DNA of 64,000 nt from Struthio camelus (taxonomy: Eukaryota; Chordata; Aves; Struthioniformes; Struthionidae), in assembly GCF_040807025.1 (NCBI RefSeq), contig NC_090967.1, positions 7,370,001 through 7,434,000 on the forward strand, written 5' to 3'. Shown here in pieces: positions 35,906 through 54,975 of the stretch. The notes under the pieces were generated by a model that saw nothing but the letters and a program-made list of their open reading frames with translations, did not search any database and was not told the DNA's origin. The translations under genes were made by a program, and so were the position numbers. Numbering within the stretch: the stretch's first letter is position 1; each line of letters begins with the position of its first letter.

Positions 35906-38344
35906 GGCCCCAGCCTCCGCCTCGGCTCCTGACACCACCGTACAACAACAGCCACTTGTCTGACGAGCCCGCATCAGATCGCGAGGGCAAATCAGCTCTG
36001 GGGGGGAACATTTTCTCGCGGCGACACGCAGATTTCAAATACCTCGTCTAAACAGAGCCGGGGAGGCTCTTCCGCTCACCCCCCAGCTCCGTTTACAAGA
36101 AAGAGGCCGCAAGCTCCATTCACAGAGCTGCGGATCAAAACTAGAGCAAGACTCATTCCCCAGCCACGTGCTCCGCCGGCCCCTCGCGCCGCGGCGCAGT
36201 CTGTTTTGCTATGAGTCGCCAGAGCAGCGGATGGGCAGCGGGGCCAGAGCAGGCACGGGGCGCTCCTCCGGGCCGAGCGCCGGCGTCACCGCGGGAAGCC
36301 CTGCGCTGCGAGACGCTCGCGGAGAGGGGAGCGAGCAAAGAGACGGGTGCTAATCCCCGTTTCCAGCCGTCAGGGGATACGCTGCAGCGCCTCTGTGAAA
36401 ACACGAAAAGCGGCCGGGACAAGAGGGGCAGGAGGCGCAGGCGAAGCCCACGGCCGAAAGCCTCCCCTCTTCCTTCCCGTCCTTCCCCCCACCGCGTGCT
36501 GCGGTCCAACCTGACGCCAGGTGCTGCTCCGGGCAGCAGAGCGCCGCCATCCCGGGCCGGCCGCGTCCCGCCGCGGGCTCCCGCGTAGCGACACGGGTCC
36601 GCGCGCAGCTCTCAAGGCGGGAGCGGGGCCGAGGAGCGCGGCTGGATCCCGGCCGCCCTCGCTTCCCGCGAGGGCAGGTGCCCGCGGGGCGACAGCGGTT
36701 ACGCCGGGCTAAAAATAAGCCGCGGCAGGCTGCCGGGGTCGGCGGCTGGCGGTTGACGGACAGGGCCATCGCGGCACCGCCGCTGGCCTTCGCCGGGCGC
36801 GCGGGCCGGGCGGCGACCTGCAGCTGGACGCGACACCTCCCTCCCAAACCCCACCACCGGTTTCAGTTTACACCGAGCCCGTTTAAGGAACAATCAAAAA
36901 GATCAACATCGCGGGGCGGCAGAGAAGCGTTAGCTAATACCGCTCAGGAATTAAAGGAGGGGCGGGAGAGCCCGGGAAAGACAGAACCAACCCGGGCCCC
37001 CCCGGCTCCCCAGGGACGGGCGCCGCGGGGAAAGGCCTGCGGGTTTCCCAGGGCTGGGGACGGGCTGGCCCGGCCGCTGCTCCGGCTTCGGCTCAGCCGA
37101 ATCAGCCGCTGGAGAGAGCAACTCTCCGAGGGCCGGTTGCTGAACCGCTCGGAGCGGATCCGCCTCGGCGATGCTGCTCGCGGCTGCGGGAAGCCAGCCC
37201 CAACCCCGCAAAAGCTCGCGCTAAAGCCCCGCGGAAGTCCCTGGAGGTATTTGCAGGCGGGGAGGAGGGGAGAGGGGATCTTTTACCTCCTGGCGCCAGG
37301 GCTCGGGAATCGCGTCCGCCAGCTCGCCCCCCGGCAGGGCCTTCGCTCGACACCGCGAAAACACTCCCGAGAGCCTCACGCGACTCCCGGAGCAGGAGCT
37401 CGAGGACGCCGGCGGCGGCTCCGCCGAGCCGAGGCCAACAAGGAAGTGCAGGTGGGACGGGCAGGGCCGGCGGCGGCGGGGACGGGCCCCTCGCGGGCTC
37501 CCGCTCGGACGGACTCCTGCTCCCCCGGCGCCGGGCGAAACCCTCCCGCCCGGAGCGCCCGCTCATCCGGGGAGCCGCATCGGCATGCCGCTCCGGGCGG
37601 GCGCCGCGGGTCCCGGGCCGGGGGAGCGAGCGGCGCGCCGGGGCCGGGCCAACCCACGCGTGGCCTCGCTCACGCGCCATGTTTCATAAGAAAGAGAGGC
37701 CGCGTGCCGCCGAGCGCCGACACCGAGAAACGAGCTGTTTTATAACCCAACGCGAAGGAAGCGACAGACCGCAGCCTGAATGACCCGGCTGCCAAACCGC
37801 CTGTCCGCGTCAGCCGGCGGGTAGAGGGGAAAGTCCAGGCCGGCGGCGCGCGGCCCCCGAGCGGCGGGCGCAGAGAGGCGCGGAGGCCCCGGGGCGGCGG
37901 GCAGCCCGCTCGCTGCTGCTGGCCCAACGCCGTCGCTTCCACGGCGACTTCGGTTTCCGCGCAGCCCACGGCGGGGCGCGAAGCTCGTCCTCCTCCTCCT
38001 CGTCCTGCTCGTCCTCGTCCTGCGCGGCGGCTGGAAGGAGCGGGCCGGCGCGCTGGCTCTGCGGCACGACGCCGTCGCCCACGGCAGGAAGGAAACCCCA
38101 GGGCCGCGGCGGCGGCCTCGGAGCGGGGCCGGCGGCCTGGCGACGCCTCGGCCCCCCGGCTTCCATTGGAGGCGCCGGTACCGGTACCGGCGGCGATGCC
38201 GAGCCCCCGGCCTCGCCCGCCCCGAGGCGCCCCCCCCCCTCCCCGCAGCGCCGGGACACCGGAGGCCCCCGAGCGAGGGGCCGGGACGCGGCGGCGGCGG
38301 CGGTGTCCCTCCCCCCCCCCGGACATTGGGCCGGAGCGGGGGGT

Positions 38345-38715
38345 CCCCGCAGCGCGGCCGGTACCGACCACCGAGAGGGCTCCCGCCGCGGGCCCAGAAC
38401 CGACCGTGCCGCGGGGGGGGGGGGGGGGGGGCGCGGCCCGGTGTCGCCCAGGCAACGCGGCCGGTAACCGACTGCGGCGGGGGAGGGGGAGCCCTCAGCG
38501 GGGCCGGTAACCGACCACGGCGGGGGAGGGGCGGGGAGGCCACCGGGGCCCGAACGCGGCCGGTAACCGATCACCGGGGGGCGGGTCCCGGTCCCGGTCC
38601 CGCCGCCAGTAACCGATCACCGGGGGTTGGTTCCGCCCCCGCCGCCGGTGACCGACCACCGGTGGAGGATTGGGGGGGGGGGCGGACGCAGCCGGTAACG
38701 ACCACGGGGGAGGAA
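38345..38715. repeat. GC-rich minisatellite with CGGTAACCGA core, ARID3A intron 1
   Basis: About eight degenerate copies of a 35-50 bp unit. Each has a GCCGGTAACCGACCAC-like core and a G-rich spacer. Cores start near 38361, 38399, 38460, 38504, 38561, 38609, 38645 and 38690. Long G homopolymers (38412-38430 and two near 38670 and 38718) interrupt the array. Confidence 0.8.
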
Positions 38716-38821
38716 TTGGGGGGGGGGGGGCCGGGCCCGCGGGCGGCGGCGCACAAAGGCGGCGCGACACGACGCGGCGCGGCGCAGCTCCCCCCCCCCG
38801 CCCCAGCGCGGCCCCGCTTAC

Positions 38822-38945
38822 CCGGTGCAGGCTGGGCGCCGCGAAGCCGCATAGCAGCCGCGGCCGCCCGGGGCTCGGGCTGCGGCGGGGCCGGGGCTGC
38901 GCTCGCTGCCCGCACGGCGGCTGCTCTCATCGCGGGCGGGCGCCA
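38822..38945 (-). other. ARID3A: Probable ARID3A non-coding exon 1
   Basis: A consensus donor GTAAGC (38821-38816, minus strand) lies about 175 bp downstream of a CCAAT/GC-box cluster with the correct orientation and spacing. The 5' end is inferred, not seen: 60-80 bp downstream of the CCAAT at 38996-39000 puts initiation near 38930-38945. Splicing to the acceptor at 32955 would give intron 1 of 5.9 kb. An ATG at 38930-38928 would open a short upstream ORF if it is included in the transcript. Confidence 0.6.
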
Positions 38946-39076
38946 GGGCCCGGCGCCGCCCCGCCCCGCCCCGCCAGCCCCGCCCCGCCTCTCCCATTGG
39001 CCCGACGCCGCCCGCCCCGCCCCGCGCGGCCCCGCCCCGCCTCCCCATTGGTCCGCCGCCGCCGCCGCATGCAAAT
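38946..39076 (-). promoter_or_regulatory. ARID3A: ARID3A promoter: octamer, two CCAAT boxes, GC boxes
   Basis: Reading the minus strand, the order is an octamer palindrome-strand match ATTTGCAT (plus-strand ATGCAAAT at 39069-39076), CCAAT (39051-39047), several GGGGCGGGG GC boxes, a second CCAAT (39000-38996) and further GC boxes down to about 38955. There is no TATA box. This is a typical NF-Y/Sp1 CpG-island promoter with an added POU-factor site. Confidence 0.65.
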
Positions 39077-39294
39077 GTCGCGCCCCGCCGCCGCGGGGCC
39101 GACCGGGAGCGCAGCCGGAGCGCCGCCCCGCGGCCGGGCGGGCGGCCCAGCCTGCCCCGAGCGCCGGGCCGGGGCGGGGGACGCGGCCCCTTTAAGCGGC
39201 GCGCGGGAGCTTTAAAGGGGCCGCGGTCGCGCGTGGGTCCCACGCCTGGGCCGCGGCCGCGCTGCGGTTTGAGCGCGCGGTGCACCGGCGTCTC

Positions 39295-39440
39295 GCCTCG
39301 CGCGCCCCACGCAGCGCGTTTTGGCGCTCCCAACGCAGCGCGCGCCACGCCGCGCCGCCCCACGCCGCCTCACGCCACGCTGCCCCACGCGAAACGCGCT
39401 TTCCCGTGCGCTGCTGCGCGGTAACGCAGCGCGCACGCAG
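39295..39440. repeat. Degenerate CACGC/GCAGCGCG repeats
   Basis: Recurring CCCCACGC and ACGCAGCGCG words, about 10-20 bp apart, upstream of the ARID3A promoter. A low-complexity CpG-dense block. Confidence 0.6.
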
Positions 39441-40392
39441 GGCTCCGCTGCCCACGGCTTCCCCGCCCCGGCTCACCAGGCTGCAGCCTGGTGCAGCTGC
39501 GAAATAAACCCGGCGCCTCTGGCGAACACGAGTGGGGTCACCAGCAGCCCTGGCCCTTGTCCGGCCCGGCCTGACCCCAGCGGGAATTGCAGGGCCGGGA
39601 GCTTGCAGGCAGGCAGGAGGCTCCGCCGCCGCGGTGAGACCGCCCGTGCCCGCCGGCGGCCGAGCGCCGGGGTGCTGCTGCTGCGCCCCGCGGGAGCCGC
39701 GGCGGCCGGCTGCGCCTGCCCGGCCCGCGGCGGGCTGCCCGGCACCGAGGCCGCGCGGAGGGCACGTTACCTCCCCGCTGCGCCCGCGCTGCCTGGACGC
39801 GCTGGCGGATGTTATTTTTGCAAGTGTTTAGTATCTTGCAGGAAATTAGTTTATTTCAAACAAACAAGTTGCTACCAGGGGACTTGAACGTTGTATAAAC
39901 ACGGCTCGTTTCCTGCTGTGAATTTCCCAAGTCGCAGCTTCGCGCTGGGCCCGCAGGGACGTTTCCCTGATCCGGCTCCGCGCGGGCTCGGGGCCCGGCT
40001 GGGCCCTCCGCGCTGGCGGCGCAGCCCTGCGGCCCCGCTGCAGAAAACGCCATGCGCCCCAAGCGCAGCTTTCCGCCCCTCCTGACCCCGGGCAGGCAGA
40101 CGCGTTTAACTCCGCGCTCCCAGTTTCGCGGCGGGGCTGCCCGGGCGTCTCCGACACCCGCGCGGACCCTTGGCAGCGCCCTGCCAGCACCCCGAGCCGG
40201 CAGGGCGACGTCAGGTGGCACTTCGGTCGCTGCCTCCCCCCCCCCCCCCCCCCGTCCGCTCTGCTGCTCGGTTTGCTTAAAAAAAAGTCCAAAGTCAAAT
40301 ATACCAGCAGCGACGGGAAGGGGTATTTGCATGTGCAGGGTGCAGAGCTCGCCTTCAGCCACCCCGCTGCATCGAGCACGGAGCAGCCCCGA

Positions 40393-40995
40393 GCCGCCGT
40401 TGGCCCAGTGCTCCCAGTGCCTCCAGCACACTGCCCCAGTGTGCCCCAGTGTGCCCCAGTGTGCCCAGCGCCCCATCCCAGGGCTCCCAGTGCACCCCAG
40501 TGCCTCCAGCACCCTATCCCAGTGCTCCCAGTACACCCCAGTGCTCCCAGTACCCCATCCCAGTGCTCCCAATGCACCCCAGTGCTCTCAGCACACTATC
40601 CCAGCGCTCCCAGTGCTCCCAGCGCCCCATTCCAGGGCTCCCAGTACACCCCAGTGCCTCCAGCACCCCATCCCAGCGCTCCCAGTGCCTTCAGCCCCCC
40701 ATCCCAGTGCTCCCAGTACACCCCAGTGCTCCCAGCACCCCATCCCAGTGCTCCCAGTGCCCAATCCCAGTAATCCCAGTACACCCCAGTGCTCCCAGCA
40801 CCCCATCCCAGTGCTCCCAGTGCTCCCAGCACCCCATCCCAGCGCTCCCAGTACCTTCAGCACTCCATCCCAGTGCTCCCGGTACACCCCAGTGCTCCCA
40901 GCACCCTATCCCAGTGCTCCCAGCGCCCCATCCCAGGGCTCCCAGTACACCCCAGTGCCCCCAGCACCCCGCCCCAGTGCTCCCAGTTCCCCCAG
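40393..40995. repeat. C-rich minisatellite upstream of R3HDM4
   Basis: Over 30 degenerate tandem copies of CCCAGTGCTCCCAGTACACC / CCAGCACCCCATCCCAG type units, arranged in higher-order blocks of about 40-60 bp. The plus strand is C-rich. Open frames through it are repeat artefacts. Confidence 0.95.
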
Positions 40996-41039
40996 CAGCC
41001 CCCGCCGCCCCGGGGACTCTCGCAGGGCGCCCGGGGGCG

Positions 41040-41166
41040 GGGCCAGGGCCGGCCCCGCCCCTCTGACGCCACTTCCGGGCGGGGCGGGGCGGCGCAGCAG
41101 CGGAGCCGCGGCCCCTTTAAGGCCGGAGCCGGGCGGGCGCCGCGGGCCGCGGGGCCGGGCGCGGCC
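41040..41166 (+). promoter_or_regulatory. R3HDM4: R3HDM4 promoter and 5' UTR
   Basis: A TATA-less CpG-island promoter. It has a consensus ETS/GABPA site ACTTCCGG (41071-41078), an adjacent TGACGCC CRE-like half site, and GC boxes on both sides. The start codon context is GCGGCCATGG, near-optimal. The start site is inferred to lie at about 41075-41130. Confidence 0.6.
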
Positions 41167-51677
<10,511 letters not shown>

Positions 51678-53525
51678 TACGCCGAAGGATGCCCTGCCCC
51701 TCGCTTGGTGTGCTGAAGGCTTTGTCCATCTGCTCCTGGCCTCTCCCAGTCGCTTGGTCCCTGTCACCCGGATAAGCCTGGTCTGCCGCTCGCCTCTCCC
51801 CTTGCGCAGCGCAGGGACCACAAGGCGCAGTGTGGATCGGCTCCCTCCATGTGCCCTGCTTCGGGGCTCTTCCCTTCCCCACCTCCAAGAGCAGATGCTC
51901 GAGATGACAGCCGCGATACGTGGTGCAGAGCAAGGGGCTTGCAGCCATGCCCTCCGTCCCAATGTAGCCCCGGGCCTGCTCCGAGGAACAGCGCTCTGAT
52001 TCCCTCAGGAATACGTCGACTCGGCCCACAGGCTTGGTCACCGGCACGTGCACGAGGTGTGACCACAGTCTGGACAGCGCAGGGCTGAACATGGTGCACG
52101 CTGCCGTCCCAGCCTCTCCGGGTGCAGCCGAGGGGTGGAGAGGTGGGGTGAGACCTGCTCATCTTGTCACACCAAGGTGGAAGCGTTTGCTCAGCTGCTG
52201 GCATGCTTTCTGCAGAGGCCAGATTGTCTTTTTTTTTTCCCAGGCCAGCGCTCTCTGTTCTTAATCTGGCAGAGAGACTCCAGGCTGCATGGTGCTGTGA
52301 GATATCACCATGCTCAGGGCGCAAGGCGTGGGCAAAGCAGGTGCCTATCTGCCGTGCTTGCCCTGTTTCCCTGGTTGCTGCACTATTTCCCAGCAGGAGC
52401 TGCTCTGCCTGGAAGTGTTTGTGAGTCTATTTATAGCCCAGATGCTTTTAAAAATGAGCAGGCTGGACCAAAACCACCTTTGGCACTGTGATGCTTCCGG
52501 GGTGATTTTGGCCCAGGTATTTCTATGATGAAATAGTTCCTCACAGCTGCTGACTTCCTCGGCTCAGATGTGGCTGAGCAAACGCTGAGCAAGTGGAAGA
52601 GCCTCTGATCTGTCGCCCTCTTGAAGGGGAAAGTGCTTTGCTTCAGGACCAGCAGTTTGACACCAGTGATGGAGCTTATGGTAAAGCTCAGCCCCTGCCC
52701 ATCTCCTCAGTAAAGGGACTGAAAGCAGCTTTGTGAGAAAAGAGCTGCCTCGGTTCTGGAGTCACACCCAAGACCAAGGACTGGAGAGTGATCCAGAGGA
52801 GCAAGAACATTTGGACCTGGGTTGATAGGGACGGGAAAGAGATTTCTGCCTAAAGGGAAGCCTCTGGGCCTGAGCAGCAGGACTGGGCATCCCTTCCCCG
52901 GTCTGAGCTCCGGGACTCTTGCCCCGGTGTTTAAGCGCCGCAGCGGGAGGCAAAACTCTCCTGCAGAGCCCCCTTGGTCTCCCGGCCAGCCTGGTCCGAG
53001 CTGCTGCTGCTGCTCTGGTTTGCAGTTGGTGTGAGAAGCTGGTGCGCAGACCTGCCTTTTATATTTGGGGGGTAATGGGCTGTTTTTAAATGTAACATAG
53101 TGTGTCTTTTATATGTTTGTGTGTGTGCGCCAGCACAGCTCCAGGCTGTGTGGTCGGAGCTCCTGCTGGTTGCCCGTCTTGCTTGGCTGGGGCAGGGCTC
53201 AGCCTCCCGGCGTGGTCGTGCGGGACGGGCGAGGGTGCTTGTGGGTGTTGTGTGTCCTGTGTGTTGGTGCGTGTCTCTGCTATGTGTCGAGGGCTCCTCT
53301 CGTGTCTGTAGCAGCTAGAGACATGCAGGACGGCGGAGCTCGCTCGGCCGGGCAGAGGAGCGCTGCTGAGGATGGGGCAGCGGCGTGCTGGGCCGTTGCC
53401 TGCCGCGGATGGAGTGGGGCTGGGGGGGAAAGCCGGGAAAGTCGTCGCTCCTCTCGTCTGTTTGCGTGATGTGGAAACAGGTGGCGTTTACGCAGGAACA
53501 ATAAACCATGGTGCTCCTGACGGCT
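51678..53525 (+). other. R3HDM4: R3HDM4 3' UTR
   Basis: Sequence from the stop to about 20 bases past the poly(A) signal. The 1.85-kb length is inferred from the first good AATAAA followed by a GT-rich element (53527-53580). Earlier cleavage cannot be excluded. Confidence 0.6.
53500..53505 (+). terminator. R3HDM4 polyadenylation signal AATAAA
   Basis: Canonical hexamer followed within 20-70 bases by GT-rich sequence (TGGTGTTGCGTGCATGGTG), the usual downstream element. It is only 180 bases before the 3' end of the convergent U6 gene. Confidence 0.75.
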
Positions 53526-53684
53526 GCTGGTGTTGCGTGCATGGTGTTGGGGCTGCCCTGGGGGTTTGGGAGTTGGGGCACGGGCTGGGGTTTGGGGCAG
53601 AGGTTGGGATGCAGGAGGGGGGAATTTAGGGAGCAGAGGGGGGACCCTCTTCTGGCTCTGCCTGAGAAAAGGCATGGCTGGGTG

Positions 53685-53691
53685 AAAAAAA
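53685..53691 (-). terminator. U6 Pol III terminator (T7)
   Basis: Seven consecutive T on the minus strand directly after CCATA, an efficient Pol III stop. Confidence 0.9.
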
Positions 53692-53736
53692 TATGGAACG
53701 CTTCACGAATTTGCGTGTCATCCTTGCGCAGGGGCC

Positions 53737-53787
<51 letters not shown>

Positions 53788-53793
53788 GAGCAC
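53687..53793 (-). ncRNA. RNU6: U6 spliceosomal snRNA
   Basis: The 107-base minus-strand sequence matches vertebrate U6 base for base as I know it. It has the 5' GTGCTCGCTTCGGCAGCAC hairpin, the ACAGAGA box (pairs with the 5' splice site), the AGC catalytic triad region, the TGACACGCAAATTCGTGAAG region and the CCATAT end with a T run. U6 pairs with U4, then with U2, and forms the catalytic core of the spliceosome in the nucleus. Most genomic U6 hits are pseudogenes. This one has no substitutions and a complete set of Pol III type 3 promoter elements at the right distances, so it is very likely transcribed. It lies between R3HDM4 (convergent) and MED16 (divergent). Confidence 0.97.
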
Positions 53794-53816
53794 GAAACCC
53801 GGTGTCCCCCCGAAGC

Positions 53817-53824
53817 TATTTATA
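53817..53824 (-). promoter_or_regulatory. U6 TATA box (TATAAATA)
   Basis: It lies at -31 to -24 from the U6 5' end. In snRNA genes a TATA at this position specifies Pol III rather than Pol II. Confidence 0.9.
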
Positions 53825-53839
53825 GCTCCCTCATTAGAT

Positions 53840-53860
53840 AATACACTGGTTAGGGTGATA
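53840..53860 (-). promoter_or_regulatory. U6 proximal sequence element
   Basis: The minus strand reads TATCACCCTAACCAGTGTATT. The TCACCCTAAC core falls at -65 to -56, matching the vertebrate PSE bound by SNAPc in sequence and spacing. Confidence 0.88.
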
Positions 53861-53985
53861 CAGAGGTAGCGTCACTAGGCACTTTTGAATGCCATCTTAA
53901 CAACTTCTCCTATTCTAAATGACTCACTTTTCTTTGATTTCGCCAGACTCGTCCAAATCCACCGGTTATAATTCCTCCCGAAGCG

Positions 53986-54017
53986 CCGGTGGATCCTGGG
54001 TAGCCCTCTATGTAAAT
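53986..54017 (-). promoter_or_regulatory. U6 distal sequence element: SPH-like and octamer-like sites
   Basis: On the minus strand an octamer variant ATTTACAT (-224 to -217) is followed by CTACCCAGGATCCACCGG (-210 to -193), which fits most of the ZNF143/SPH consensus. The position near -220 is where vertebrate snRNA enhancers lie. A 9-bp inverted repeat (ATCCACCGG / CCGGTGGAT) overlaps it, with arms near 53958 and 53986. Confidence 0.75.
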
Positions 54018-54195
54018 TAGCACGGCTGTCTCGCCGAGGGGGCCTCTGTCTCGGGCTGCCCGCGGCAAGTGCCTGAGCGCCCCGCGCGGGGCAGGGCGGG
54101 GGCTCTGCACAGGCGCGCGGCAGGCAGCCCGGCGGGGGCGGGGGGGCGGACGGGGTCCTTCCGGCGCGGCGGGAGGCGGCGCGGGGCCGCGGACG
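54018..54195 (+). other. MED16: MED16 promoter and probable non-coding exon 1
   Basis: A CpG-rich segment ending in consensus donor CG|GTGAGT (54196). The start site is inferred to lie at about 54040-54120; no TATA box is seen. Splicing to the acceptor at 54774/54775 gives the 5' UTR. The promoter abuts the U6 distal element. Confidence 0.6.
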
Positions 54196-54774
54196 GTGAG
54201 TGGGGCCGCTCCCGCCGCCCCCCCCCCCCGGGCAGTTCCCCCCCCCTCGCCCCCCCCGGGGGGCAGCGACCGCCCCCGGAGGCGGATACCCCTCCCTCAC
54301 CCCGGGGAGGCCGGTTCCTCCTCCCTTACCCCCCTTTTGGGGGGGGCACCGACCGCCCCGAGGGGGCCCTTCCCCCTCCTTCACCCCGGGGGGGGCAAAT
54401 CCCCCTCCCCCACCCCCCGAGGGGCCCGGAGTCCCCCCAGGGGGGCAGTTCCCCCCCCTCACCCCGTATAGGGGTTGGGTGTCCTCCCTTGTTCCCCTCG
54501 GGGGCAGCTCCCCCTCTCCCCAGCCCTCCGTGGAGGGCAGCCCCCCCCCCACAACAGACAGTTCCCCCCCACCCCTGTCAGAGGGGCTTGTGCCCTTCCC
54601 CTCCCCCCCCAGCTGCTGGGGGGGGGTTGGGGCAGCCCGGCCCCTGCGGATGAGGTGCTGTTGGGGCCGGGCAGGTTTCGCTGGGGGAGCTGGTTTAACT
54701 GGGCCTGTGTCTGTGACTTGTAGAACTGGCTGGGTTTTTTGCATCTAAAAGGCACCTTTTTCCGCTTTCTGTAG
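54196..54774 (+). other. MED16 intron 1, C/G-run repeat
   Basis: It runs from donor GTGAGT to acceptor CTTTCTGTAG. From 54225 to 54640 the intron is a degenerate 40-60 bp repeat of C-runs, GGGGGGCA and CTCACCCCG-type words, many forming CCCCGGGG hairpins. Confidence 0.8.
54225..54640. repeat. C/G-homopolymer-rich minisatellite
   Basis: About eight or nine degenerate copies, each a C-rich run, a G-rich run and a short GCAGTTCC or GCACCGACC spacer. Strong potential for i-motif/G-quadruplex and hairpin structures. Confidence 0.75.
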
Positions 54775-54975
54775 GCACCGAAAGCTGTGTGTCTGCTTCC
54801 CATGGGCCAGCGGGGCCTCTGGGGGTTACCCGAGGCGCAATGGATTTGGCATATGTCTGTGAGTGGGAGAAGAGGCCGAAAAGCAACCACTGTCCTTCCA
54901 TCCCCTTAGTGTGTGCTTGGTCCTGCAGAAACCTGATCGCTTTCACCACAGACCTCAAAAATGAGGAGGAAAAAG
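54775..54975 (+). CDS. MED16: MED16 exon 2 (5' UTR 54775-54839, CDS 54840-54975)
   Basis: Acceptor CTTTCTGTAG, donor GTACAG. The start ATG at 54840 has G at -3 and +4. Residues 1-45. An out-of-frame upstream ATG at 54802 overlaps the start. Confidence 0.9.

Larger units (their letters stand above)
32955..38821 (-). other. ARID3A intron 1
   Basis: The intron is 5.9 kb. It has a small direct duplication (33544-33578), an old SINE tail (about 35775-35905), a CpG-island segment from about 36.1 kb rightward, and a GC-rich minisatellite (38345-38715) beside exon 1. No coding exon is recognised. Confidence 0.65.
39077..41039. other. ARID3A-R3HDM4 divergent intergenic interval
   Basis: This 2-kb interval is filled by CpG-rich sequence, the degenerate repeat at 39.3-39.44 kb and the minisatellite at 40.39-41.0 kb. 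No seven-transmembrane coding exon is present, although KISS1R sits here in human. Confidence 0.75.

Noticed and set aside
53875-54744. 289-codon minus-strand open frame over the U6/MED16 promoter
   Set aside because: It is produced by the C/G-run repeat and CpG-rich promoter, with no recognisable domain.
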